Source: Georgenia yuyongxinii (GTDB lineage Bacteria; Actinomycetota; Actinomycetes; Actinomycetales; Actinomycetaceae). Taken from it: a stretch of DNA of 64,000 bases. Shown here in pieces: positions 35,583-44,211 of the stretch. The number at the start of each line of letters is the position of its first letter. Within the stretch, counting starts at the first letter, position 1. Position numbers and translations under genes: made by a program. A model generated the notes under the pieces. It searched no databases, was not told the origin of the DNA, and was given only the letters and a program-made list of their open reading frames with translations. The stretch spans positions 1,550,001-1,614,000 of the forward strand of contig NZ_CP040915.1 of the NCBI RefSeq assembly GCF_006352065.1, written 5' to 3'.

Positions 35583-36935
35583 TCACGCCCGGCCGGCGTC
35601 GGGACCGGGCGCCTCGGCGTCCCACACCTGGCCCGGGGCGATGGGCGGCTCCTGAGACGGCGTCACCGGCGGGGAGCCAGGGGGCTCCTCGGCCGGTGCG
35701 CCCATCTGGGTGTCGGCGGGGTGGCGCTCACGCCGGGACAGCGCCAGGAACGGCAGCCCGAGCACGGAGATCCCGGCGCTGACGAGGAAGGAGGCGCCGT
35801 ATCCGCCGAGGTCGGCGGCGCGGCCGAGGACGGGCTGGGCCCAGACCCCGCCGGCGGAGGACATCAGCGAGTCGAAGGACAGGATCGTCGCGCGCTGCTC
35901 GGAGGGGATCATGCCGTTGAGGTAGGCCTGGCGGATCGGCTCGGACGCGGCCCAGAGCAGGCCCCAGACCACGACCAGGGCCATGACCACCCAGAACCGC
36001 TCGATGGCGCCGACGCCTACGAGGGTGGCGGCGCTGATGCCGGCCGCGAGCAGGAGCGCGGAGGTGCGGCGGTGGAAGAGCTTGCGCAGGCGGGAGGCGG
36101 CCAGCCCGCCGAGCATCTGCGCGCCGGCCACGACGGCCGCCACCAGGCCGGCGACGGTGTACGCGTGCGGGTCGCCGTAGAGCTCGAGCAGGTACGGCTG
36201 GAGGGCGTAGAAGACGTAGATGCCCACGCCGCCGGTGAACAGCGCCTCGAGCATGAGCCAGCGGACCGCCGGACGCCGCAAACCCTGGTCGACGGACTCC
36301 CGCACGAGGCGGCGCACCTCGCCCATCGGGGACCGTCCGCGCCGTCGGGTGAAGCCCAGGTCGCGCATCATCAGGTACGCGACGACGAACATCGCGACGA
36401 GGATCACGCCCCGCAGCACGTACGGGACGCCGAGGTTGGTGGCCTGGGCGATGATGCCGCCCGCCACCGAGCCGACCAGCATGGCCGCCCCGCCGACGAC
36501 CTGCGCGCGCCCGAAGACGACCTCGAGGTCCCCGGTGAATCCCGTGGCCTTCAGGGCGTCGACCAGCCAGGCCTCGACCGCGCCGGAGAAGAACGTGAAC
36601 CCGAGCCCGATGAGCACCGAGACGACGGCCCAGAGCCAGAACGCCGCGCCGACGTACCAGAGCAGCACGTACAGCAGGGTCGAGGCGGCGAGGGTGACCG
36701 TACCGAGCAGGAAGGAGTAGCGGCGTCCCAGCGTGTCCGCGATGACCCCGGTGGGCACCTCGAACAGGACCATGCCGGCGGTGAAGAAGGCGTTCGCAGC
36801 GAACGCCTCGAAGTTCGACAGCCCCGCGTCCAGCAGGAAGATCGTGTTGATGCCCCAGATGAGGGACGCGGCGAGGGTGTTGCCGAGCGTCAGCACCAGG
36901 TAGGTACGCACGATCGACCGCGACGTCGTCGCCAT
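35583..36935 (-). CDS. MFS transporter
   Basis: Major facilitator superfamily permease with about 12 hydrophobic helices. The loop 2-3 signature is FEVPTGVIADTLGRRYSF, near residue 60, and a second pseudo-symmetric loop is present after helix 8. The C-terminal ~45 residues are a Pro/Ala/Glu-rich cytoplasmic tail. I take the ATG at 36935 (MATTSRSIVRTYLVLTLGNT), giving 450 aa; the open frame continues far upstream but there overlaps the trmL gene. Substrate unknown; related proteins are annotated as drug or sugar exporters. Confidence 0.88.
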   Translation of the reverse strand: MATTSRSIVRTYLVLTLGNTLAASLIWGINTIFLLDAGLSNFEAFAANAFFTAGMVLFEVPTGVIADTLGRRYSFLLGTVTLAASTLLYVLLWYVGAAFWLWAVVSVLIGLGFTFFSGAVEAWLVDALKATGFTGDLEVVFGRAQVVGGAAMLVGSVAGGIIAQATNLGVPYVLRGVILVAMFVVAYLMMRDLGFTRRRGRSPMGEVRRLVRESVDQGLRRPAVRWLMLEALFTGGVGIYVFYALQPYLLELYGDPHAYTVAGLVAAVVAGAQMLGGLAASRLRKLFHRRTSALLLAAGISAATLVGVGAIERFWVVMALVVVWGLLWAASEPIRQAYLNGMIPSEQRATILSFDSLMSSAGGVWAQPVLGRAADLGGYGASFLVSAGISVLGLPFLALSRRERHPADTQMGAPAEEPPGSPPVTPSQEPPIAPGQVWDAEAPGPDAGRA

Positions 36936-36970
36936 GGTCGTCAACGATGGCACTGTGAGGGGTCTCCCCG

Positions 36971-37435
36971 CTACACCCCTTCGGTGTACCCATGCTGGCG
37001 CCACGCCTCGTAGACGGCGACGGCGGCGGAGTTGGACAGGTTGAGGGAGCGGATGCCCGGGATCATCGGGATGCGCACCCGGTCGGTCAGCCGCGGGTCG
37101 GCGAGCACCTCGGCCGGCAGGCCGGTGGGCTCGGGCCCGAAGAGCAGCGCGTCGCCCGGGGCGTAGGCGACGTCGGCGAAGCTGCGGGTGGCGTGCCCGG
37201 TGAAGGCGTAGACCCTGCCCGGGGCGACGGCGGCCAGCGCAGCGTCGAGGTCGGCGTGGACGACGACGTTCGCGAGGTCGTGGTAGTCGAGGCCCGCACG
37301 GCGCAGGTTGGCGTCCGTCAGGTTGAACCCGAGCGGCTCCACAAGGTGCAGGGTCGCCCCGGTGCAGGCAACCATCCGGATGGCGTTGCCGGTGTTCGGT
37401 GGGATGCGGGGCTCGTAGAAGACGACGTGGAACAC
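36971..37435 (-). CDS. trmL: tRNA (cytidine(34)-2'-O)-methyltransferase TrmL
   Basis: Minimal SPOUT methyltransferase (154 aa) that 2'-O-methylates the wobble base of certain tRNA-Leu species. It has the full TrmL pattern: FYEPRIPPNTGNAIRMVACTGATLHL, PLGFNLTDANLRRAGLDYHD, LLFGPEPTGLP and the knot IPMIPGIRSLNLSNSAAVAVYEA. GTG start at 37435 (VFHVVFYEP). It lies 35 bases before the MFS gene in the same direction. Confidence 0.93.
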   Translation of the reverse strand: MFHVVFYEPRIPPNTGNAIRMVACTGATLHLVEPLGFNLTDANLRRAGLDYHDLANVVVHADLDAALAAVAPGRVYAFTGHATRSFADVAYAPGDALLFGPEPTGLPAEVLADPRLTDRVRIPMIPGIRSLNLSNSAAVAVYEAWRQHGYTEGV

Positions 37436-37479
37436 CGGCCAATCTTGCACCGTGCGCCAACGAGATGCGGGAGCGGTAG

Positions 37480-38022
37480 CTACGCCGCCCCGCCCGCGGC
37501 GGCCGGTGCGCCTGGCGACACCCCGCCGTCGCCGATCTGCTCCCGGGCCACGTAGTTCTCCAGGTCGAACAGGTTCGACCCGGCCCGCTCGGCCACGGTG
37601 AGCAACGTGGTCGCGGAGGCGACCTCCTCCACCTGCTCCTGCAGGAACCAGAGCATGAACTGCTCGCCGAGCGGGTCGTTCTCCGCCCGGGCCGCGCGGA
37701 AGATCGCCTCGATCTGCGCGGTGACCTGCTTCTCCTGCTCCAGCGCCAGGCGCAGCGGCTCGGTGACGTCGGCGAAGTCGTTGCGCACCGGGGAGCCGGC
37801 GGGGATCTGCACGTCGAGGCTGCGGTCGATCATGTACTGCACGATCATCATCGCGTGGTTGCGCTCCTCGAGGGCCTGGCGGTAATAGTGCCGGGCCAGC
37901 TGGGGCAGGTCGTGGATGTCGAACCACACCGCGATCGCGACGTACTGCTGGTGGGCGTCGAACTCGTGGCCCACCTGCTCGTGCAGCAGCCGGAGGAACT
38001 GGGACGTCGTCGGCTCGCTCAT
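37480..38022 (-). CDS. Ferritin
   Basis: Non-haem ferritin iron-storage protein of 180 residues. The diiron ferroxidase ligands are visible: E in HEQVGHEFDAHQQY near 15-22, EERNHAMMIV near 52, and EQFMLWFLQEQVEE near 126-132. A four-helix bundle plus a Gly/Ala-rich C-terminal tail is expected. ATG at 38022. Bacterioferritin's haem Met is not evident. It fits with the Fur, catalase and Fe-S genes elsewhere in the window as part of iron and peroxide management. Confidence 0.9.
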   Translation of the reverse strand: MSEPTTSQFLRLLHEQVGHEFDAHQQYVAIAVWFDIHDLPQLARHYYRQALEERNHAMMIVQYMIDRSLDVQIPAGSPVRNDFADVTEPLRLALEQEKQVTAQIEAIFRAARAENDPLGEQFMLWFLQEQVEEVASATTLLTVAERAGSNLFDLENYVAREQIGDGGVSPGAPAAAGGAA

Positions 38023-38072
38023 GCGCGCCAGGCTACGCGCCGGCGCCCACACCGGCGATGGTTCCCGCTCGG

Positions 38073-38100
38073 CGCCACCGCCACCGCCACCGCCACCGCC
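38073..38100. repeat. GCCACC hexanucleotide repeat
   Basis: GCCACC is repeated about 4.5 times in the gap between the ferritin start and the YbaK-domain stop. It is upstream of the ferritin gene, within its likely promoter region, so length changes could matter, but no promoter element can be tied to it. Confidence 0.7.
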
Positions 38101-38128
38101 AACGGCCAGCGCCAGGCCGCAGGAGCGC

Positions 38129-38791
38129 CTACGCGGGCTGCGCCAGCCCGGGGACCACCTCGGCGCCCGGCAGGACGGCGAGTGCCTCGCCCGGCAGCAG
38201 CAGCTTCGAGCCGCGGATCCCCGACCCCACGATGGCGTGCCCGGTCGTCACCCGCGGGTCCAGCAGCAGCCGCCACCCGTCAGGGACCCCGACGGGTGTG
38301 ATCGCGCCGTACTCCATCCCGGAGGCGGCCACCGCCTGCTCGGTGGGCCAGAACGACGCCTTGCGCACGTCGAGCAGCCGCCGCACCACGTTGTTGACGT
38401 CGGCACGGGTGGTCGCGCGCACCACGCACGCCGCGACCCGCTCCTCCCCGGCCCGTCTGCCCGCCACCAGCACGCAGTTGGCGGAGACCTCCAGGGGCAG
38501 GGCGTAGGCCGTCGTCATGGCGGCGGTGTCCGCGTGCTCGGGGTCGATCTCCGCGACGAGGATCTGCTCGGCCAGGTCGGGGTGGCGGTCGGCCAGCTCG
38601 GCGAGGGCGACGTGGACGGGCTCGGCGAGCAGGTCCCGACGCTCCAGCGCGGGCACCCACACGAGCGTGCCGAAGGCGACGGCGCCGGTCTCGCCGAGCA
38701 CCGCCGTCGGCTCGCCCGCGACCTCGGGGAGGTCCGGCGACGCTTCGCCGGCTGCCGAGGCGCCGGTCGCGGGGGACTGGGCCGCGGTCAT
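38129..38791 (-). CDS. YbaK/EbsC-type aminoacyl-tRNA deacylase-like protein
   Basis: 220-residue protein with a YbaK/ProX editing domain that hydrolyses mischarged aminoacyl-tRNA in known cases. The core reads ANCVLVAGRRAGEERVAACV, then VVRRLLDVRKASFWPTEQAV and GMEYGAITPVGVPDGWRLLLD, and ends GSGIRGSKLLLPGEALAVLP. The catalytic-region Lys sits in RKASFW. The N-terminal ~50 residues are extra. AGGAGG lies 6 bases before the ATG at 38791. Upstream the YbhB gene ends only 11 bases away, so they are probably one transcript. Confidence 0.87.
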   Translation of the reverse strand: MTAAQSPATGASAAGEASPDLPEVAGEPTAVLGETGAVAFGTLVWVPALERRDLLAEPVHVALAELADRHPDLAEQILVAEIDPEHADTAAMTTAYALPLEVSANCVLVAGRRAGEERVAACVVRATTRADVNNVVRRLLDVRKASFWPTEQAVAASGMEYGAITPVGVPDGWRLLLDPRVTTGHAIVGSGIRGSKLLLPGEALAVLPGAEVVPGLAQPA

Positions 38792-38802
38792 GGCGCTCCT
38801 CC

Positions 38803-39330
38803 TCAGTTCTTGTAGGTCGCCACCAGGACGCCGCGGGCGACCGTGTGGTTGAGGATGCGCATGGACGCCTTGGCCAGCGAGACGTCCTCGTCCAGCTCGA
38901 GTGTCTCGGTGTCCAGGGCGTGCACGACGAAGTAGTAGCGGTGCTCGCGGTCGCCCCGCGGCGGTGCCGCCCCCACATAGGCGTGCTCGCCGTCGTCGCC
39001 GCGCAGGTGCATCGCGGCACCGGGGAGCATGAGGTCGGACTGCCCGGCCCCCTGCTCGAGCTCGGTGAGGTCTGCGGCGAGGTCCACCACGGCCCAGTGC
39101 CACCAGCCCGACGGCGTGGGCGCGTCCGGGTCGAAGCAGGTGACGACAAACCCTCGGGTGCTGTCGGGAAAACCCGACCAGGCCAGCTGCGGGGAGACGT
39201 TGCCGCCGCCGGCGGTGAACGTGGCAGCCATCGGCCGGCCGTCGGCGATGTCGGTGGAGGTCACGGGAAAGGACGGCACGCCGGGCAGCTTGCCGTACGG
39301 GTCCTGGGCGTGGGGGCGGTCAAGGTTCAT
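38803..39330 (-). CDS. YbhB/YbcL (PEBP) family protein
   Basis: Phosphatidylethanolamine-binding-protein fold, bacterial YbhB type, 175 residues. Signatures are GGGNVSPQLAWSGFPDSTRG, CFDPDAPTPSGWWHWAVVDL near residue 66, and EHRYYFVVHALDTETLEL. The conserved anion-binding pocket DPDAP and HW are present. No signal peptide. Cellular role of the family is uncertain. ATG at 39330 after GGAGGATCC-like spacing. It is divergent from the 2-oxoacid oxidoreductase operon. Confidence 0.9.
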   Translation of the reverse strand: MNLDRPHAQDPYGKLPGVPSFPVTSTDIADGRPMAATFTAGGGNVSPQLAWSGFPDSTRGFVVTCFDPDAPTPSGWWHWAVVDLAADLTELEQGAGQSDLMLPGAAMHLRGDDGEHAYVGAAPPRGDREHRYYFVVHALDTETLELDEDVSLAKASMRILNHTVARGVLVATYKN

Positions 39331-39490
39331 GGATCCTCCGGGACTCGGGAGCCGGGGCGCTCGCCCCGGTCCCGAACAACTTAGGCCCTCGGCGGCGACG
39401 GCGCCGCGAACCTCTCCCCGCGCGCCTGACCTGCGCGCACACGGCGGCGGGCCGTCCCGCGACAGGCCACGCCTGAGCTTGAGGACCTTC

Positions 39491-39510
39491 GTCCCCTCCG
39501 CGGAGGGGAC
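39491..39510. promoter_or_regulatory. Perfect 20-bp palindrome upstream of the POR operon
   Basis: GTCCCCTCCGCGGAGGGGAC is its own reverse complement. It lies 45 bases before the GTG of the gamma-subunit gene, in the gap divergent from ybhB. The position and perfect symmetry suggest a repressor or activator site; no regulator can be named. Confidence 0.6.
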
Positions 39511-39555
39511 GCACGGCATAGAAACGAGGGAAGGCTCGGACAAGGAGGTCCACTC

Positions 39556-40176
39556 GTGTTCCAGGTCCGCATCCACGGCCGCGGTGGCCAGGGGGTGGTC
39601 ACCGCCGCCGAGCTCCTCGCCGACGCGGCGTTCCGCCAGGGCCGCCACGCCCAGGCCTTCCCCAGCTTCGGCTCCGAGCGCACCGGCGCCCCGGTGGTCT
39701 CCTTCTGCCGCATCGCCGACCACCCCATCCGTGTGCGCGAGCCCGTGCTCGCCCCAGACGCGCTGATCGTCCAGGACGCCACCTTGCTCAGCGGCATCGA
39801 CGTCTTCGACGGTCTCGCCCCCGACGGGTACGTGCTGCTCAACTCCCGCCGCACCTTCGCCGACCTCGGTGTCGCCGACCGGGTCCGCCACCTGCCGAGC
39901 GGGCACGCGGTCACGGTGCCCGCCACCGACCTGGCCGTCGAGCACCTGGGCCGACCGCTGCCCAACGCCGTCCTGCTCGGGGCGTTCGCCGCCCTGCACC
40001 CCGGTCTGGACCTGGGCGCGGTCCTGGACGCCCTGCGGGCCCGGTTCCCCGGCGAGACCGGCGAGCGGAACGCGGCGGCGGCGCTCGCGGCCCATCGCGC
40101 CGTCGACGCGGTCACCCGCACCACGGACGACGGCGGCACCCGCACCCCGCACGAGGAGGAGAAGGCGCATGCGTAA
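39556..40176 (+). CDS. porG: 2-oxoacid:ferredoxin oxidoreductase gamma subunit
   Basis: Gamma subunit of a pyruvate/2-oxoacid:ferredoxin oxidoreductase. Characteristic residues are VRIHGRGGQGVVTAAELLAD (res 3-22), AFPSFGSERTGAPVVSFCRI and LINSRR-like LLNSRRTFADLG, then NAVLLGAFAALHPGLDL. The C-terminal ~25 residues are a charged tail. AAGGAGG lies 7 bases before the GTG at 39556. The stop overlaps the alpha-subunit start by 8 bases, so the genes are coupled. First of four genes of the operon. Confidence 0.9.
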   Translation: MFQVRIHGRGGQGVVTAAELLADAAFRQGRHAQAFPSFGSERTGAPVVSFCRIADHPIRVREPVLAPDALIVQDATLLSGIDVFDGLAPDGYVLLNSRRTFADLGVADRVRHLPSGHAVTVPATDLAVEHLGRPLPNAVLLGAFAALHPGLDLGAVLDALRARFPGETGERNAAAALAAHRAVDAVTRTTDDGGTRTPHEEEKAHA

Positions 40177-41431
40177 GCAGATCGAGGGCTCCCGGGCCGT
40201 CGCCGAGGCTGTGGCCGCGTGCCGGCCGCAGGTGATCTGCGCCTACCCCATCTCGCCGCAGACCCACATCGTCGAGCAGCTCTCCCGGTTGGTGAAGGCC
40301 GAGGAGCTGGTGTGCGAGTACGTCAACGTCGAGTCCGAGTACGCCGCGATGTCGGTGGCCATCGGCGCCTCGGCCACCGGTGCGCGGGCCTACACCGCCA
40401 CCGCAAGCCAGGGTCTGCTGTACATGGTCGAGCCGGTCTACAACGCCGCGGGGATGCGGCTGCCGATCGTCATGACGGTGGCCAACCGGGCGATCGGCGC
40501 GCCGATCAACATCTGGAACGACCACACCGACGCGATGAGCCAGCGCGACTCCGGCTGGCTCCAGCTCTACGCCGAGGACAACCAGGAGGCGGCGGACCTG
40601 CACGTGCAGGCCTTCCGGATCGCCGAGGAGCTCTCCGTGCCGGTGATGGTGTGCATGGACGGCTTCATCCTCACCCACGCCGTCGAGGCGGTGGACGTGC
40701 CCGAGGCGGCCGAGGTGGACGCGTTCCTGCCGCCGTTCGTCCCGCGCCAGCGGCTCGACCCGGACGACCCGGTGACGATCGGCGCCATGGTCGGGCCCGA
40801 GGCGTTCACCGAGGTCCGCTACCTCGCCCACCAGGCCCAGCTCGACGCCGTCGAGGTGGTCGACCGGGTGGCGCGGGAGTTCCGCGAGGTCTTCGGCCGC
40901 GACAGCGGCGGCCTCGTGCGGCCCTACCGGATGGAGGACGCCGAGACGGTCGTCGTCGCGCTCGGCTCCGTGCTCGGCACCATCAAGGACGTGGTCGACG
41001 CTCGCCGCGAGCGCGGGGAGCAGATCGGCGTCCTGGGCATCACGTCCTTCCGGCCCTTCCCGTACGCGGCGCTCCGCGCCGCGCTCGAGGGCGCCCGGTA
41101 CGTGGTGCTCGTGGAGAAGGCGTTCGCGCCCGGCGTCGGCGGCATCGTCGCGCAGGACCTGGCTACCGCGCTGGCCGGCACGGGCACGCAGGTGCGCACC
41201 GTCGTTGCCGGTCTCGGTGGCCGACCCGTCACCCAGGCGTCCCTGCACGGGGTGCTCGACGCCGTCGGGCACCTCGAGCCGTTGACGTTCCTGGACCTCG
41301 ACCGGGCCGTGACCGAGCGGGAGATCGCCCGGGACCGGGCCCTGCGGGCGGACCCCACCGCGGCACCACCCGGGTGGACGGAGCCGGCCGCCGCACCGGC
41401 GGCCCTGGCCCAGGAAGGGAGCAGGCGATGA
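40169..41431 (+). CDS. porA: 2-oxoacid:ferredoxin oxidoreductase alpha subunit
   Basis: Alpha subunit that contributes the 2-oxoacid-binding pyrimidine domain and the transketolase C-terminal domain. It opens MRKQIEGSRAVAEAVAACRP, then CAYPISPQTHIVEQL, EYVNVESEYAAMSVAIGASA, TATASQGLLYMVEPVYNAAG and APINIWNDHTDAM. The C-terminal part (LVEKAFAPGVGGIVAQDLAT) is the domain III equivalent. 420 aa plus an Ala/Pro-rich tail. GAGGAGGAGAAGG precedes the ATG. Substrate pyruvate is likely from close resemblance, but other 2-oxoacids are possible. Confidence 0.92.
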   Translation: MRKQIEGSRAVAEAVAACRPQVICAYPISPQTHIVEQLSRLVKAEELVCEYVNVESEYAAMSVAIGASATGARAYTATASQGLLYMVEPVYNAAGMRLPIVMTVANRAIGAPINIWNDHTDAMSQRDSGWLQLYAEDNQEAADLHVQAFRIAEELSVPVMVCMDGFILTHAVEAVDVPEAAEVDAFLPPFVPRQRLDPDDPVTIGAMVGPEAFTEVRYLAHQAQLDAVEVVDRVAREFREVFGRDSGGLVRPYRMEDAETVVVALGSVLGTIKDVVDARRERGEQIGVLGITSFRPFPYAALRAALEGARYVVLVEKAFAPGVGGIVAQDLATALAGTGTQVRTVVAGLGGRPVTQASLHGVLDAVGHLEPLTFLDLDRAVTEREIARDRALRADPTAAPPGWTEPAAAPAALAQEGSRR

Positions 41432-42588
41432 CCACCACGCCCGTGAAGTTCTACCAGGTGGGTAGCTTCGCCGTCGGGAACCGGCTGCTGGACCCGGCGC
41501 TGGCGAGCGTGCAGTCCCAGCCCGACCGCACCAACGCCCTGACTTCCGGCCACCGCGCCTGCCAGGGCTGCGGGGAGGCGCTCGGCGCGCGGTACGCCCT
41601 CGACGCCGCCATGGCCGCCACCGACGGGCGGATGGTCACCGTCAACGCGACCGGGTGCCTGGAGGTCTTCTCCACCCCGTACCCCGAGAGCTCCTGGCGG
41701 GTGCCCTGGCTGCACTCCCTGTTCGGCAACGCCCCGGCCGTCGCCACCGGCGTGGCCGCGGCCCTGCGCGCCACCGGCCGCGACGATGTCCGCGTGGTGG
41801 CCCAGGGCGGCGACGGCGGCACGGTCGACATCGGCTTCGCCTGCCTGTCCGGCATGTTTGAGCGCAACGACGACGTGCTGTACGTCTGTTACGACAACCA
41901 GGGGTACATGAACACCGGCGTGCAGCGCTCCGGCGCGACGCCGCCGGCCGCCCGCACCGCCACGACGCAGGCGGTGGGCCCGGAGCCGGGCAACGTCTTC
42001 GGCCAGGGCAAGGACGTCCCACGCATCGCCATGGCGCACGAGATCCCGTACGTGGCCACCGCGACCGTCGCCGACCTGCGCGACCTCGAGGCCAAGGTCG
42101 CCAAGGCGATGACCATGCGCGGGGCCCGCTACATCCACGTGCTGGTGCCGTGCCCGCTGGGCTGGTCCTCGGCCTCCAGCCACACGGTGCGGGTGGCCCG
42201 GCTGGCCACCGAGTCCGGCCTCTTCCCGGTCTTCGAGGCCGAGCACGGCGAGGTCACCGCGGTGCGGCGGATCCGCCGGCAGGTGCCGGTCGAGGAGTAC
42301 CTGCGGCTGCAGGGCCGCTACGCCCACCTGTTCCGGCCCGCCCGAAACGAGGCGGTGCTCGCCCGCCTGCAGGCCGGCGCCGACCGCAACATCCGCCGCT
42401 ACGGTCTGCTCGAGCCCGCCGCCGTCCCCGAACCGACCCACGGCGAACCGGTGCTCACCGGCCCCGCCCCGCACCTGGAGCACCCGGCCCCGCGCAGCGA
42501 CGACCACGCGCCGTCCACGTCGGCCGGGCCGGCCCTGGACGTGCACTTCCGTCCCGCCCCCGGGCGGACGCCCCACCAGGAGGTCTGA
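41428..42588 (+). CDS. porB: 2-oxoacid:ferredoxin oxidoreductase beta subunit
   Basis: Beta subunit, carrying thiamine diphosphate and a proximal [4Fe-4S] cluster. Cluster cysteines are in HRACQGCGEALG (near 44-47), NATGCLEVFS and VLVPCPLGWS. The TPP motif is GGDGGTVDIGFACLSG near 132 with the partner CYDNQGYMNTGVQRSGATPP. The last ~60 residues are a Pro/His-rich extension not found in compact PorB proteins. The ATG overlaps the alpha stop (ATGA). One base separates its stop from the next gene. Confidence 0.92.
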   Translation: MTTTPVKFYQVGSFAVGNRLLDPALASVQSQPDRTNALTSGHRACQGCGEALGARYALDAAMAATDGRMVTVNATGCLEVFSTPYPESSWRVPWLHSLFGNAPAVATGVAAALRATGRDDVRVVAQGGDGGTVDIGFACLSGMFERNDDVLYVCYDNQGYMNTGVQRSGATPPAARTATTQAVGPEPGNVFGQGKDVPRIAMAHEIPYVATATVADLRDLEAKVAKAMTMRGARYIHVLVPCPLGWSSASSHTVRVARLATESGLFPVFEAEHGEVTAVRRIRRQVPVEEYLRLQGRYAHLFRPARNEAVLARLQAGADRNIRRYGLLEPAAVPEPTHGEPVLTGPAPHLEHPAPRSDDHAPSTSAGPALDVHFRPAPGRTPHQEV

Positions 42589-42589
42589 G

Positions 42590-44206
42590 ATGGACAAGCC
42601 CTTCGCGATCACCCTCGACGTGGGGTCCTCGCTGGTCAACCGCACCGGCGCCTGGCGGGTGGAGCGTCCCGTGTACCGCGACTTCCTGCCGCCGTGCCAG
42701 AAGGCCTGCCCGGCCGGTGAGCACGTCCAGGAGTGGCTCTACGACGCCGAGGACGGCAACTACGAGCGGGCGTGGCGCACCCTCGTGCGCGAGAACCCGC
42801 TGCCCGCCGTGATGGGCCGCGTCTGCTACCACCCGTGCCAGACCGCCTGCAACCGCGGCCAGGTGGACGAGGCGGTCGGCATCAACGCCGTCGAGCGGTT
42901 CCTCGGCGACGAGGCGATCCGGCGGGGCTGGACGATCCCCGTCACCGCGCCGGACACCGGCCGGCGGGTGCTCGTGGTCGGCGCCGGCCCCACCGGGCTG
43001 TCCGCGGCGTACCACCTGCGCCTGGCCGGGCACGACGTCACCGTGCGCGACGCCGCGCCGCGGCCCGGCGGCATGATGCGCTACGGCATCCCCGCCTACC
43101 GGCTCCCGCGCGAGGTCCTCGACGCCGAGATCGCCCGGATCGCCGAGATGGGCGTGCGCTTCGAGCTCGACTCCCGGGTGGGCAGTGTGGCGCCCGAGCT
43201 GCAGCACTACGACGCCGTCCTGCTCGCGGTCGGCGCTCAGATCGGCAAGCGCGCCTACGTGCCGGCCGGTGAGGCCGCCCGCATCCTCGACGCCGTCCAG
43301 CTCCTGCACGACGTCGAGGACGCCGACGCCCCCATGCTGGGTCGGCGCGTGGTGGTCTACGGCGGCGGCAACACCGCCGTCGATGCGGCCCGGACCGCCA
43401 AACGGCTCGGCGCCGAGGAGGCGATCGTCGTCTACCGGCGCACCCGCGACCGGATGCCTGCCCACGACTCCGAGGTCACCGAGGCCTTGGAGGAGGGCAT
43501 CACCGTGCGGTGGCTCTCCACCATCAGCTACGCCGACGCCGGCACGGTCACCATCGAGAAGATGGAGCTCGACGAGTCCGGGTTCCCCCGCGCCACCGGC
43601 GTGCTCGAGGACCTCGCGGCCGACGCCGTCGTCCTCGCGGTGGGGCAGGAGAGCGACCTGTCCCTCGTCGACGACGTGGACGGCCTCGTCATCGACGACG
43701 GCGTGGTCCGGGTGGACGCGCACATGATGACCGGCCGGCCGGGGCTGTTCGCCGGCGGTGACATGGTGCCCTCCGAGCGCACCGTCACCGTCGGCGTCGG
43801 TCACGGCAACCTCGCCGCCCTCAACATCGACGCCTACCTGCGCGGCACCACACACACCGAGCCGGCCCCCGCCCCGGATGCCGAGCTGGGCGCCCTGAAC
43901 ACCTGGTACTACGCCGACGCCGCGCACCAGGTGCGCCCCCGGTTGGAGGGGCCGCGCCGCGCCGGCACGTTCGACGAGGTGGTCCAGGGGCTGAGTGCCG
44001 AGACCGCCCTGTTCGAGGCGCGCCGGTGCATGGCCTGCGGGAACTGCTTCAGCTGCGACAACTGCTTCGGGGTGTGCCCCGACAACGCGGTGAAGAAGCT
44101 GCCGGACGGCAGCTACGAGATCGACTACGAGTACTGCAAGGGTTGCGGCATCTGCGTGGAGGAGTGCCCTTCCGGCGCGATCGAGATGGTGCCCGAGGAG
44201 GCGTAG
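42590..44206 (+). CDS. GltD-like NAD(P)H/FAD oxidoreductase with ferredoxin domain
   Basis: Fusion of a glutamate-synthase small-subunit-type flavoprotein with a two-cluster ferredoxin (PorD-like). The N-terminal Fe-S part has CQKACPAGEHVQEWL and CYHPCQTACNRG. FAD binds at VVGAGPTGLSAAYHL near 127, NAD(P) at VVYGGGNTAVDAARTAKRLG near 257, and a third Gly-rich site is GLFAGGDMVPSERTVTVGVG. The C-terminal ~75 residues hold CMACGNCFSCDNCFGVCPDN and CKGCGICVEECPSGAIEM, two [4Fe-4S] sites. It probably supplies the missing delta subunit and couples ferredoxin electrons to NAD(P)H. It ends 5 bases from the converging catalase stop. Confidence 0.92.
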   Translation: MDKPFAITLDVGSSLVNRTGAWRVERPVYRDFLPPCQKACPAGEHVQEWLYDAEDGNYERAWRTLVRENPLPAVMGRVCYHPCQTACNRGQVDEAVGINAVERFLGDEAIRRGWTIPVTAPDTGRRVLVVGAGPTGLSAAYHLRLAGHDVTVRDAAPRPGGMMRYGIPAYRLPREVLDAEIARIAEMGVRFELDSRVGSVAPELQHYDAVLLAVGAQIGKRAYVPAGEAARILDAVQLLHDVEDADAPMLGRRVVVYGGGNTAVDAARTAKRLGAEEAIVVYRRTRDRMPAHDSEVTEALEEGITVRWLSTISYADAGTVTIEKMELDESGFPRATGVLEDLAADAVVLAVGQESDLSLVDDVDGLVIDDGVVRVDAHMMTGRPGLFAGGDMVPSERTVTVGVGHGNLAALNIDAYLRGTTHTEPAPAPDAELGALNTWYYADAAHQVRPRLEGPRRAGTFDEVVQGLSAETALFEARRCMACGNCFSCDNCFGVCPDNAVKKLPDGSYEIDYEYCKGCGICVEECPSGAIEMVPEEA

Positions 44207-44211
44207 CGGCC

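Noticed and set aside
36971-37927. Long upstream extension of the trmL frame
   Set aside because: The upstream part is antisense-like low-complexity sequence overlapping the ferritin gene; TrmL homology begins exactly at VFHVVFYEP (GTG at 37435).
38073-38100. GCCACC repeat as a possible phase-variable switch
   Set aside because: It is not in a reading frame start and no promoter spacer can be tied to it; kept only as a repeat.
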